Positions 35,993 through 43,623 of a stretch of DNA of 64,000 nucleotides are shown here, piece by piece. Within the stretch, counting starts at the first letter, position 1. The number at the start of each line of letters is the position of its first letter. The notes below the pieces were generated by a model that was given only the letters and a program-made list of their open reading frames with translations, did no database searches and had not been told where the DNA came from. The position numbers and the translations under genes were made by a program. Source of the DNA: Geobacteraceae bacterium (GTDB lineage Bacteria; Desulfobacterota; Desulfuromonadia; Desulfuromonadales; BM103); the NCBI GenBank assembly GCA_024641085.1, contig JAHEDT010000002.1, positions 62,001 through 126,000 of the forward strand, written 5' to 3'.

Positions 35993-37318
35993 ATGACTGA
36001 ATATTTCTGCACCATCCTCGAGAATGGTCTACGCGTCATCAGCGTACCGATGCCGCACCATCACAGCGCTGAAGTGCTGATTTACATCGGGGTGGGCAGC
36101 CGTCACGAGAACCCCCGCAAAGCGGGGGTGTCGCATTTTCTCGAGCACATGCTCTTCAAAGGCACCGCGGACTACCCCTCAGGGCTGGCCCTGGAACGCG
36201 CCTTCGAAGCCATCGGCGGTTCGGCCAACGCCGCCACCGACAGCGAAACCACCTGCTTCCATTCCCGCGTCCACCCGAGTCGTTTCGCCGAAGCCGTCAG
36301 CCTGTTCAGCTCGATGCTGCAGCGCCCGCTGTTCAGGGAGATCGAGATGGAGCGGCGGGTGATCCTCGAAGAAGCGATGGGGGATCTCAACGAGTCCGGA
36401 CGGCAGATCAATTCGGACAACATCGTCGCCGCCCTGCTCTTCCCCGACCACCCCCTCGGACAACCGACGGTCGGCAGCCGGCCGGCCATCGAGCGGCTCA
36501 GCCTGCGTCAGCTGCGCCAACACCACGCCACCTACTACACACCTCGCAATGCCGTGCTGACAGTGGCCGGCCCCGTCGACCATCAGCTGGTCGTGGCGGC
36601 CGCCAGGGAACATCTGGGACAATGGCAGGGGGAAGAAGCACCGCCGGCGAAGGCGTGGACCGATTTTTCCGGAACAGACAAGCCGTTGCGCTGGGTACGC
36701 GATGCCGGGTCACAGGTCAGCCTGCAGCTGGCCTTCCTGCTTCCCGGCCGCGACAGCGAACACTCCGTCAACCTGCGCGTGCTGCGCCGCCTGCTCGGCT
36801 GGGGGGGGATGAGCCGCCTGATGCTGCGCCTGCGTGAAGAGCTGGGCTTGACGTACGCCGTGGACGCGGCACTCGCCCTCTATGCCGACGCCGGGACCCT
36901 GGCTGTCGACCTGGCGGTCTCTACCGAGAACCTGGCCAAGGCGACCGGTGCGATTCTCGAAATCTTCACGGAGCTGCACACGACCGTTGTCGATACCGAC
37001 GAGTTGCAGCACATCCTCGACTGCTACCGCTGCGACCTCGACTATTCCCGCGACCAGGTCGACGAAATGGCCCTGCGCTATGCCTGGGGAGAACTGACCG
37101 GCTGCCGCCGAACCATCGCCGACGATCTCGCCGTGATCGACACGGTGACCGCCGCAGGCTTGCGCCGGACCGTCAATGAGCTTTTCACACCGCTCAACCT
37201 GCGCGGGGCAGTGGTTGGCCCCTATCGCACCGGCGACCGCAAAGCCGTCGAAGCGGTTATTGCCAATTGGCAGGCAGCAACCGGCTCCGGGTTGCCAGTC
37301 GCCGGGCCCTGTATTTAA
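35993..37318 (+). CDS. M16-family (pitrilysin-like) zinc peptidase
   Basis: The 441-residue protein has the inverted zinc motif HFLEH (48-52), with the third ligand Glu in the ERRVILEEAMGDL region near residue 128. A C-terminal inactive-type half follows (SLQLAFLLPGRDSEHSVNLRVLRRLLGWGGMSRLMLRLREELGLTYAVDA). It resembles bacterial homologues of mitochondrial processing peptidase that degrade peptides. No signal peptide is seen, so it is probably cytoplasmic. The 3' end overlaps that of cobO, which is on the other strand, by four bases. Its link to heme synthesis is only positional. Confidence 0.9.
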   Translation: MTEYFCTILENGLRVISVPMPHHHSAEVLIYIGVGSRHENPRKAGVSHFLEHMLFKGTADYPSGLALERAFEAIGGSANAATDSETTCFHSRVHPSRFAEAVSLFSSMLQRPLFREIEMERRVILEEAMGDLNESGRQINSDNIVAALLFPDHPLGQPTVGSRPAIERLSLRQLRQHHATYYTPRNAVLTVAGPVDHQLVVAAAREHLGQWQGEEAPPAKAWTDFSGTDKPLRWVRDAGSQVSLQLAFLLPGRDSEHSVNLRVLRRLLGWGGMSRLMLRLREELGLTYAVDAALALYADAGTLAVDLAVSTENLAKATGAILEIFTELHTTVVDTDELQHILDCYRCDLDYSRDQVDEMALRYAWGELTGCRRTIADDLAVIDTVTAAGLRRTVNELFTPLNLRGAVVGPYRTGDRKAVEAVIANWQAATGSGLPVAGPCI

Positions 37319-37893
37319 TAGTCGATCCCAGGCTGAGGTTCGATGTCCTTCTGGTAGGCGTGCTTGACCTCGCACACTTCACTGACCGTATCCGCCAGTT
37401 CCAGGATCTCCGGGCGGGCATTGCGCCCGGTCAAAACCAGGTGCATCAGCTCCGGTTTCTCCTTGATCAGCTCGAGGACCTGTTCGAGATCGACCAGCTT
37501 GAGCTGTAGGGCGTTGTTGATTTCATCGAGGATAACGATATCGAAGTCACCGCCGGTCATCCTGGTCCGCGCCAGTTCGATGGCGGCCTGGGCATTCACG
37601 CGGTGTTCGGCATGGCTGTAGGGGTTCCCCTGGATGCCGCAGAACCCCATGCCGGTGGCATGCAGCTCCGCCAGGCTTCCAAGCAGCTTCACGCCGTCCC
37701 ATTCTCCGGTGTAAAGATCGCCCTTCATGAACTGGATGATGCAGGTTCGCAGGCCGTGCCCGCTGGCCCGCAGGACCATACCCATGGCGCTGGTCGTTTT
37801 GCCTTTGCCGTTGCCGGTGATCACCACCACCAGGCCGTGCGGTTTCTTCGGCGTGAGCCGGTCAATTTTAAGCGGTTTGAACGGTACCGTCAT
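37315..37893 (-). CDS. cobO: Cob(I)yrinic acid a,c-diamide adenosyltransferase (corrinoid adenosyltransferase)
   Basis: The 192-residue protein from ATG 37893 has the P-loop GNGKGKTT (27-34), FMKGDLYTGEW, FCGIQGNPYSHAEHR and VILDEINNALQLKLV, then LTGRNARPEILELADTVSE. This is the CobA/CobO/BtuR family, which transfers adenosyl from ATP to Co(I) corrinoids for synthesis or salvage. The gene is convergent with the M16 peptidase gene (four-base overlap). No cobalamin riboswitch is visible upstream. Confidence 0.93.
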   Translation of the reverse strand: MTVPFKPLKIDRLTPKKPHGLVVVITGNGKGKTTSAMGMVLRASGHGLRTCIIQFMKGDLYTGEWDGVKLLGSLAELHATGMGFCGIQGNPYSHAEHRVNAQAAIELARTRMTGGDFDIVILDEINNALQLKLVDLEQVLELIKEKPELMHLVLTGRNARPEILELADTVSEVCEVKHAYQKDIEPQPGIDY

Positions 37894-38009
37894 GATGATT
37901 CCTCGCAATCTTTGATATCGCCCATTGTAACCCGTAGCCAGCCATAACAAAAGTCAATCGATGAAATTCCAACCGGGATGAGGCGCCCACCCGGCAACGC
38001 AAGGACCCC

Positions 38010-38942
38010 ATGCTACGCTTGATGACTCTCGGCCTGGCCGCTGGTCTGTTTTTCAGCACAACCTTCATATTGAACCGCGCCATGAGCCTCGAAGGCGGCC
38101 ACTGGTACTGGTCGGCTTCGCTCAGATATCTCTACATGGTGGGCTTGCTCGGAGTCGTACTCAGCCTCATCAAAGGGAGGAGGTACTTCAGGCGGGTCTT
38201 GGTGGAGTTTCTTCGGCACTGGACGTTCTGGGTGGTCAGCGGCAGTATTGGTTTCGGCGGCTTTTATGCCCTGATCTGCTTCGCCGCAGATCACTCGCCG
38301 GGCTGGGTGGTGGCGACAACCTGGCAGCTGACGATCATTGCGTCGCTTTTTGTCCTGATGCTCTTCGGCCGAACCTTCCCTAAGAGAATCTGGGTCTATT
38401 CGGCGGTGGTTTTTGCCGGCATCCTGCTCGTCAACATCAGCCGGATCGCAACCGAGCATGCCATGACCCTGTTGTTGGGCGCTTCGCCGGTACTGCTTGC
38501 GGCCTTCCTCTATCCCCTCGGCAACCAGCTCGTATGGGAAGCGAAACACGGGCGCCCGTGGCTGCCGCGGGTGGATGCCAGCCTGCTGGAGAATGCCTTC
38601 GCCAAAGTCTTCCTGCTCTCCCTCGGCAGCCTGCCCTTCTGGGCGCTGCTCTATCCGTTCACCAGCGCGCCGCCCCCTGCTCAAGGCCAGTTGGTCACTG
38701 TCGCCCTGGTCGCGCTCTTATCGGGCGTCATCGCCACATCGCTCTTTCTGGCGGCCCGCAACAGCGCCGAAGACGCCAGCCAACTGGCTGCGGTGGACGC
38801 AACCCAGTCGAGCGAGGTGCTCTTCGCCCTTGCCGGAGAGATTCTCTTCCTGCAGGCCAGCCTGCCGAGTCTGACGCAGCTGATCGGCATGCTGATTGCC
38901 TGCGCCGGGCTGGTGGCCTTTGTGCGCCTCGAGGACCGCTGA
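38010..38942 (+). CDS. DMT-superfamily transporter (EmrE-like multidrug efflux type)
   Basis: The 310-residue protein has about ten transmembrane segments in two repeated halves, the pattern of drug/metabolite transporters. Motifs include FFSTTFILNRAMSLEGGHWYWSASLRYLYM, GGFYALICFAADHSPGWVVATTWQLT and ASQLAAVDATQSSEVLFALAGEILFLQ. The last resembles the 'multidrug resistance efflux transporter' branch. Substrate unknown. It has no operon partners. Confidence 0.85.
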   Translation: MLRLMTLGLAAGLFFSTTFILNRAMSLEGGHWYWSASLRYLYMVGLLGVVLSLIKGRRYFRRVLVEFLRHWTFWVVSGSIGFGGFYALICFAADHSPGWVVATTWQLTIIASLFVLMLFGRTFPKRIWVYSAVVFAGILLVNISRIATEHAMTLLLGASPVLLAAFLYPLGNQLVWEAKHGRPWLPRVDASLLENAFAKVFLLSLGSLPFWALLYPFTSAPPPAQGQLVTVALVALLSGVIATSLFLAARNSAEDASQLAAVDATQSSEVLFALAGEILFLQASLPSLTQLIGMLIACAGLVAFVRLEDR

Positions 38943-39003
38943 GCCTCCGGCGGCCTAACAGGCCCGGCCACACGCCCTTAACGACCGCAAGTCTGATTGC
39001 AGG

Positions 39004-39624
39004 TTACTTGGAGTAGAGTTCAACGATCAACTGCTCGTTGGCTGTCCCATGGATTTCGTCACGCTGCGGCAGACGGTTGACCGTGACCTTGAGGGCCTGC
39101 TGATCGACCGTGAGCCACTCGGCACCTGAAAAACGGGGATTTTCCATCAGGTAGCGCGTCACCAGGGCCTTGGAGGCCGCGCTGTCGCGGACCGTGATGA
39201 TATCCCCGGTCTTAACCCGGTACGAAGCGATGTCCACCCGGCGGCCGTTGACCTGGAGGTGACCGTGGTTGACCAGTTGCCGCGCCTGCATCAGCGTGCA
39301 GCCAAAGCCGGCCCGGAAAGCGAGGGTGTCGAGACGGGTTTCGAGCAGCATGAGCAGGTTGTCGCCGGTGACGCCGCGCATCTGCTGGGCCTTGCGAAAC
39401 AGCCGGCGAAACTGTTTTTCAAGCAGCCCGTAAGTATTGCGCAGCTTCTGTTTTTCAATCAGCTGCTGGGCATAGTCGGAGACCTTGCGCCGGACGCTGC
39501 TCGGGCCGTGCTGACCGGGGCCGTGACTGCGGCGCTCAAGCAGCCGGTCATACTTGGGGTTGCCGTATATGTTGACACCAAAACGGCGTACGAGTTTGCC
39601 TTTTGGACCTGTGAACTTCGCCAT
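39004..39624 (-). CDS. rpsD: 30S ribosomal protein S4, zinc-independent paralogue
   Basis: ATG 39624 with GGGAGAAG upstream gives 206 residues of full-length S4: MAKFTGPKGKLVRRFGVNIY, RRSHGPGQHG, the S4 RNA-binding domain with LDTLAFRAGFG and ARQLVNHGHLQVNGRRVD. The N-terminal zinc-binding cysteines of the C+ form are absent (only one Cys, in the S4 domain), so this is the C-minus type. It stands alone and outside any ribosomal protein operon. It binds 16S rRNA and starts 30S assembly. A Fur/Zur-like operator lies on its promoter. C-minus paralogues commonly replace the zinc form when zinc is scarce. Confidence 0.93.
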   Translation of the reverse strand: MAKFTGPKGKLVRRFGVNIYGNPKYDRLLERRSHGPGQHGPSSVRRKVSDYAQQLIEKQKLRNTYGLLEKQFRRLFRKAQQMRGVTGDNLLMLLETRLDTLAFRAGFGCTLMQARQLVNHGHLQVNGRRVDIASYRVKTGDIITVRDSAASKALVTRYLMENPRFSGAEWLTVDQQALKVTVNRLPQRDEIHGTANEQLIVELYSK

Positions 39625-39649
39625 GAACTTTACTTCTCCCGGTTTGATT

Positions 39650-39693
39650 TGAAAATGGTTTTCATTCTTATTAAATCTGACTTTATTTGTCAA
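39650..39693 (-). promoter_or_regulatory. Promoter of rpsD with overlapping Fur/Zur-type operator
   Basis: Minus strand: perfect -35 ttgaca (39688-39693), an 18-base spacer and -10 aagaat (39664-39669). Directly downstream and touching it is tgaaaatggttttca (39650-39664), a 7-1-7 inverted repeat one base off the Fur-family box. Binding there would block transcription starting just downstream. Confidence 0.6.
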
Positions 39694-39896
39694 CTATTTT
39701 CGCAACAGCAAGGTTCCGGCAGGAGCCATCGGCCCGACACTGTTTTTTTCCGGCAGACTTCTTCATCCAAAGGGATTTAAGAGTGGTGTCGCTCCGGCCA
39801 AAAATGCTACCCTTGCGGGGGCTCGCAAGCCGGGCCGACAAAGGCGCAAGATCTCGATAGGCAACCTCTTTTGACTGAGAACGAGAAAGGCATTTC

Positions 39897-40352
39897 GTGA
39901 AAAAATTCTTCTTTATGCTGGGGATCTGGCTGGTGGCGATCCTGACTATCATTGTCGGTTCCGGGGTTTATGATAAATACCTGTCGTCGGACTACGACGA
40001 AGCCGCGCTTCCTTATATCGAGAAGGCCGTCACGGAGATTTCGAAGTGGGACCCCGCCACGACCAGGGCGCTGATGGTCGCCGAGGTCGCGGCCAACATT
40101 TCCGAGGAAAAATTCACCAAGGGGATGGCCTGGTTCTCCAGGTTGGGAGCCCTGCAGAGCATGGATGAACCGGAGTTTAAGAAAGCTTACGTCGACCAGC
40201 CAACCGAGCTTGGCAAGCAGACCCTCGTCGAATACACTACGGACGCAAAGTATGCCAACGGCGACGCCACAATCAATATCAAGATCTTGAACAGAAACGG
40301 CGCTTATGAAATCTACAGCTTCAACTTCAGCTCAGAGACCTTGATCGAATAG
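39897..40352 (+). CDS. Membrane-anchored or secreted protein of unknown function
   Basis: The GTG start has GAGAAAGG at good spacing. The 151-residue product has one N-terminal hydrophobic segment (residues ~4-24, FFFMLGIWLVAILTIIVGSGV) and a mixed soluble domain with SWKWDPATTRALMVAEVAANISEEKFTKGMAWFSRLG-like helical and strand-rich C-terminal parts (LVEYTTDAKYANGDATINIKIL, SFNFSSETLIE). This alternation resembles a small beta-sheet lipid- or protein-binding domain. No known family is recognised. It is probably periplasmic, held by the N-terminal helix. Confidence 0.7.
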   Translation: MKKFFFMLGIWLVAILTIIVGSGVYDKYLSSDYDEAALPYIEKAVTEISKWDPATTRALMVAEVAANISEEKFTKGMAWFSRLGALQSMDEPEFKKAYVDQPTELGKQTLVEYTTDAKYANGDATINIKILNRNGAYEIYSFNFSSETLIE

Positions 40353-40407
40353 GGCCTCCTTGCCCACGGTACACCGGAAACCGACCAAACCCACGTCGAG
40401 GAAAGAC

Positions 40408-41385
40408 ATGCCGACCCAGCCCGAACTCCCGATTCTCAGCCGACTGGTTGAATCCGTCGCACCAACGCCGCTGCAGCCGGTACAGCTGCAGGCAGACATG
40501 CCGGTAATCTGGTGCAAACTTGAATACCTCAACCCATCCGGCTCTACCAAGGACCGCATTGCCGCCTACATTCTTTCCAAGGCCTGGCGCGAGGGGGCCA
40601 TCGGGCCGGGGTCGCTGGTCTGCGAGGCATCGAGCGGCTCGACCAGTATCGCCATGGCGATGGTCTGCGCCCAGATGGGGTTGAAATTCATCGCCGTAAT
40701 GCCCGAGGGGGTCAGCAACGAGCGGGTCAAAATGATTCGGGCCTATGGCGGCACGGTCCGGCTGACTCCGGTTGCCGCAGGGATGCACGGCTGCATTGAG
40801 TTGACAGAGACCCTGGCGCGGACCGAAGGGGCCTTTCTTCCGAGACAGTTCGAGAACCTGGACAACGCCGAGGCCCACCGGAGAGCGACGGCTGCAGAGA
40901 TCCTCGCAGCAATCCCGGGCCGGACTGTGGCGGCGGTGGTCAGCGGCGTCGGCACCGGCGGCACGCTGGTCGGACTTCACCGGGGGTTCCACGACGCCGG
41001 CTGCAAAACTGTCCCGGTCCTGGCGCGGCCGGTGTGCGTCAGCGGCGCGTCCTGTTATGCCAACGGCTGCTTTCAGCAGGCCGAATGCTGCAGCTTCAGC
41101 ACCTGTGTTCCAGGCGTCATGGACAACCAGTCGGGGATCCTGCGTTCCACTGCGCTTGAGGGACTGGTCACCATCGAAGTCGAGGAGGAGCAGGCCCTGG
41201 CAACGACGCGCGCGTTGATCAGAAAAGGCTTCGCGGTGGGACCAAGCAGCGGCCTGAACTATCATGCGGCTCTCGAGATCGCCGGGCAGTTCGATCCGGC
41301 AGCGAAGATCGTCACCGTCTTCCCCGACCGCATGGAACGCTATTTCTCGACGGCGCTCTTTGGCGAGACTGCCGACCGCCGGTAA
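40408..41385 (+). CDS. PLP-dependent cysteine-synthase-family enzyme with a cysteine cluster
   Basis: From ATG 40408 (GAGGAAAG upstream) it has 325 residues of fold-type II PLP enzyme. The cofactor Lys48 is in NPSGSTKDRIA, the substrate loop is SSGSTSIAMA, and phosphate-binding GVGTGGT is at 180-186. Unlike CysK or cystathionine synthase, residues 199-233 contain seven cysteines (C199, 210, 216, 221, 227, 228, 233), replacing the usual 'VEP..SP.L.GG' segment. Cys203-type metal or persulfide handling is possible but unproven. The next gene, a glutamine amidotransferase, lies 30 bases on, so a joint amino-acid reaction is plausible. Confidence 0.85.
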   Translation: MPTQPELPILSRLVESVAPTPLQPVQLQADMPVIWCKLEYLNPSGSTKDRIAAYILSKAWREGAIGPGSLVCEASSGSTSIAMAMVCAQMGLKFIAVMPEGVSNERVKMIRAYGGTVRLTPVAAGMHGCIELTETLARTEGAFLPRQFENLDNAEAHRRATAAEILAAIPGRTVAAVVSGVGTGGTLVGLHRGFHDAGCKTVPVLARPVCVSGASCYANGCFQQAECCSFSTCVPGVMDNQSGILRSTALEGLVTIEVEEEQALATTRALIRKGFAVGPSSGLNYHAALEIAGQFDPAAKIVTVFPDRMERYFSTALFGETADRR

Positions 41386-41415
41386 ACGGCCATTGCCTGG
41401 TAGATTCTGTCGCTG

Positions 41416-42123
41416 ATGAAACAACTCTACATTATCAAAACCGGTACAACCTTCGCCGACACCGCACTTCGATATGGCGATTTCGATGAACTGACCCGTC
41501 GGGGGCTCGGTGACGCAAAGGGCCTGGTCCAGGTGGTCAATGCACCCGCCGGGGAAACCCTGCCGGAGCCAGCGGCCTGTCATGGCGTGGTGATCACCGG
41601 CGCGCACTGCATGGTGACCGATGACCTGCCATGGAGCCTGGCCATCGAGGCCTGGATTCCTCGGCTGCTGCAGGCCGGGATTCCCCTGCTCGGCATCTGC
41701 TACGGCCACCAGCTGCTCGGTCGGGCCATGGGCGGGCGGGTCGACTTTCACCCGCAGGGGAAAGAGGTCGGCACGGTTTTGGTGAGGCGGTGTCCAGAGA
41801 GCAGCAGTGACCCCCTGTTCGGCGGCCTGCCGGCAGAATTCCCGGTGCACGCCGCCCACGCCCAGGCGGTGATCAGCCTGCCGCCCGCAGCCGTGCTGCT
41901 GGCCGAAAACGATTTCGAACCGCACCACGCCTTTCGCCTCGGCCGCTGCGCCTGGGGAGTGCAGTTTCACCCGGAGTACACCAGCAGCGTCATGCGCGAC
42001 TATATCCTCGCCCAGGCCGGCCAAGAGCTCGACACGAAGCTGAACGACCTGCGGGAGACGCCGGCAGCATGCAGCATTCTGGCGACTTTCGCACGGCTGG
42101 CGACCAAAGGGGCCTCCTCCTGA
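41416..42123 (+). CDS. Class I glutamine amidotransferase
   Basis: The 235-residue protein has the triad-type GATase1 fold, with nucleophile Cys95 in LLGICYGHQLLGRAMGG and the His/Glu pair in VQFHPEYTSS. The protein is a free-standing glutaminase-type domain similar to the GuaA N-terminal domain or YfeJ, without a synthetase domain. It probably supplies ammonia to, or hydrolyses a gamma-glutamyl group for, a partner. It follows the cysteine-rich PLP enzyme by 30 bases. The physiological substrate is unknown. Confidence 0.88.
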   Translation: MKQLYIIKTGTTFADTALRYGDFDELTRRGLGDAKGLVQVVNAPAGETLPEPAACHGVVITGAHCMVTDDLPWSLAIEAWIPRLLQAGIPLLGICYGHQLLGRAMGGRVDFHPQGKEVGTVLVRRCPESSSDPLFGGLPAEFPVHAAHAQAVISLPPAAVLLAENDFEPHHAFRLGRCAWGVQFHPEYTSSVMRDYILAQAGQELDTKLNDLRETPAACSILATFARLATKGASS

Positions 42124-42534
42124 AAAAACCCATCTCCGCGGCACGGCTAAGGTGACGCGCAACGCACTTGACAGCCTGGCCGAAGGGGTCTTTTCGGCAA
42201 GCACCCGCTAGACATCCGTTTGGAAATGATGTCCTACGAGATCATTGTTAAAAGCTTTGTTAGCGTTCTGTGTTGATATCTCAAATATCTCTAGGGCTGC
42301 TGAGAATGACTTGCCGCAACACTTATAAGAAAATCCCAATACAAGAAAAGTGGATGGGGCTTATTTGGACTGGGAATGGTGATTTAAAAAATGTAAACCA
42401 CACGAAAATATGTACATAATCTCTTACATGTTAAAATGCTAAATAAAGGAAAGTAATTTTTTAATCTTCTGGATTTCTCAGATGATTTTCGATGCGTTAC
42501 TTAACCCCTCTATCGTGTCTAGGAATATACTGAT
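42124..42534. other. AT-rich intergenic region before mscS
   Basis: About 410 bases with no gene. Composition switches sharply to AT-rich here, and the promoter of the mscS-like gene should lie near the right end (ttacatgttaaaatgc is a possible -10 region). Confidence 0.5.
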
Positions 42535-43422
42535 ATGAACAACGCAGCTATGTGGGAAAACATTAATTATTACTATAAAGATTTTGTGTTATTTAAAATC
42601 CAGAATGTCGGAATCACAATCAGTCACCTTGTGATTGCCATTATTGCAGTCCTCCTGTCTTTGGTTGTGTCGCAGATTACTCGTTCATCTCTTCGGAACC
42701 ACGTTTTTAAAAAAATTAACATTGATGAGGGCTTAGAATATACTCTGCTTCGTTTAGTTCATTTCCTGATCCTGTTCATCGGTATCTATATTGGCCTCAA
42801 CACAGTTAACATTCCTCTTGGGGCCATTTTGGGTCTCTTCGCCGTTATCGGCGTCGGAATTGGCTTCGGTCTGCAAAACCTGACATCGAATTTCATTAGC
42901 GGCATCATCCTTCTCCTGGAGAGACCTGTTAAGGTCGGAGACAGGCTTGAAATCAGCGGCGTATGGGGTGATGTTAAGCATGTCAATTTGAGAACTACTT
43001 TGATAGAAACACCAGACGGTATTTCGGTTATTGTGCCTAACTCAAAACTTCTCGAGAACGAGGTCATCAACTACAGTTACGGAAATCCGAAGATTCGTTT
43101 GCAAGTTCCCGTTGGTATTGCTTATGGGTCGGATTGTCAAAAAGCGGCGGAGGTTTTGGTCCAGGTCGCGCTGGACAATAAACGGGTTCTGATTGAACCG
43201 AAACCAAAAGCATGGTTTCGCGAATTCGGTGATTCCTCTTTAAATTTCATGCTGTTGTTTTGGATTTCCAATGCTGTTGAAAAGTATGATGTCATCAGTG
43301 AAATCAACTATGCAATAGATACTGGTTTCCGGAAAAATGGCATCGAAATCCCCTTCCCACAAAGAGATCTTCATCTGCGATCCACAGGAGGAGTCATTCG
43401 TTTTCGCCAAGAAAATGAATAA
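42535..43422 (+). CDS. MscS-family mechanosensitive channel
   Basis: The 295-residue protein has about three transmembrane segments (residues ~25-45, 67-90, 95-118). The pore-lining TM3 region GAILGLFAVIGVGIGFGLQNLTSNFISGIILLLERPVKVGDRLEI is the MscS signature. A cytoplasmic beta domain follows (WGDVKHVNLRTTLIETPDG, IVPNSKLLENEVINYSYGN) and a C-terminal alpha/beta domain ending GIEIPFPQRDLH. It releases solutes at hypo-osmotic shock. Codon use is more AT-rich than in neighbouring genes to the left, fitting an accessory segment. Confidence 0.92.
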   Translation: MNNAAMWENINYYYKDFVLFKIQNVGITISHLVIAIIAVLLSLVVSQITRSSLRNHVFKKINIDEGLEYTLLRLVHFLILFIGIYIGLNTVNIPLGAILGLFAVIGVGIGFGLQNLTSNFISGIILLLERPVKVGDRLEISGVWGDVKHVNLRTTLIETPDGISVIVPNSKLLENEVINYSYGNPKIRLQVPVGIAYGSDCQKAAEVLVQVALDNKRVLIEPKPKAWFREFGDSSLNFMLLFWISNAVEKYDVISEINYAIDTGFRKNGIEIPFPQRDLHLRSTGGVIRFRQENE

Positions 43423-43525
43423 GGATTGTCTCGAGCGTCGTTTTGCAGGGGAAAGCATCCTCTTGTTGAAATTTCTTATGATTGACTGGAGAATGATGAG
43501 GGTGGAGTGCGAAGCCTATTATTTC

Positions 43526-43590
43526 TCCTGCAATATAGGAATGGCCCACCTGGAAGGGGTAGGCCATTCTCGCGTCTTATAGGTGATGAT
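43526..43590. repeat. Dispersed hairpin repeat, family B copy 2
   Basis: cctgcaatataggaatggcc then a short hairpin loop, ggggtaggccattctcgcg and tcttataggtgatgat. It shares its left part with the copy at 49862 and its right part (tgtctta.ag.tg.tga) with the copy at 48497. Confidence 0.65.
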
Positions 43591-43623
43591 AAATAATAAC
43601 GGCCACATCAACTAATAAATTGG

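Noticed and set aside
37894-38009. Cobalamin riboswitch before cobO
   Set aside because: The 115-base gap contains no B12-box-like sequence or long conserved fold.
40327-42204. Long minus-strand frame opposite the PLP enzyme and amidotransferase
   Set aside because: Shadow of two clear plus-strand genes; no motif or ribosome site.
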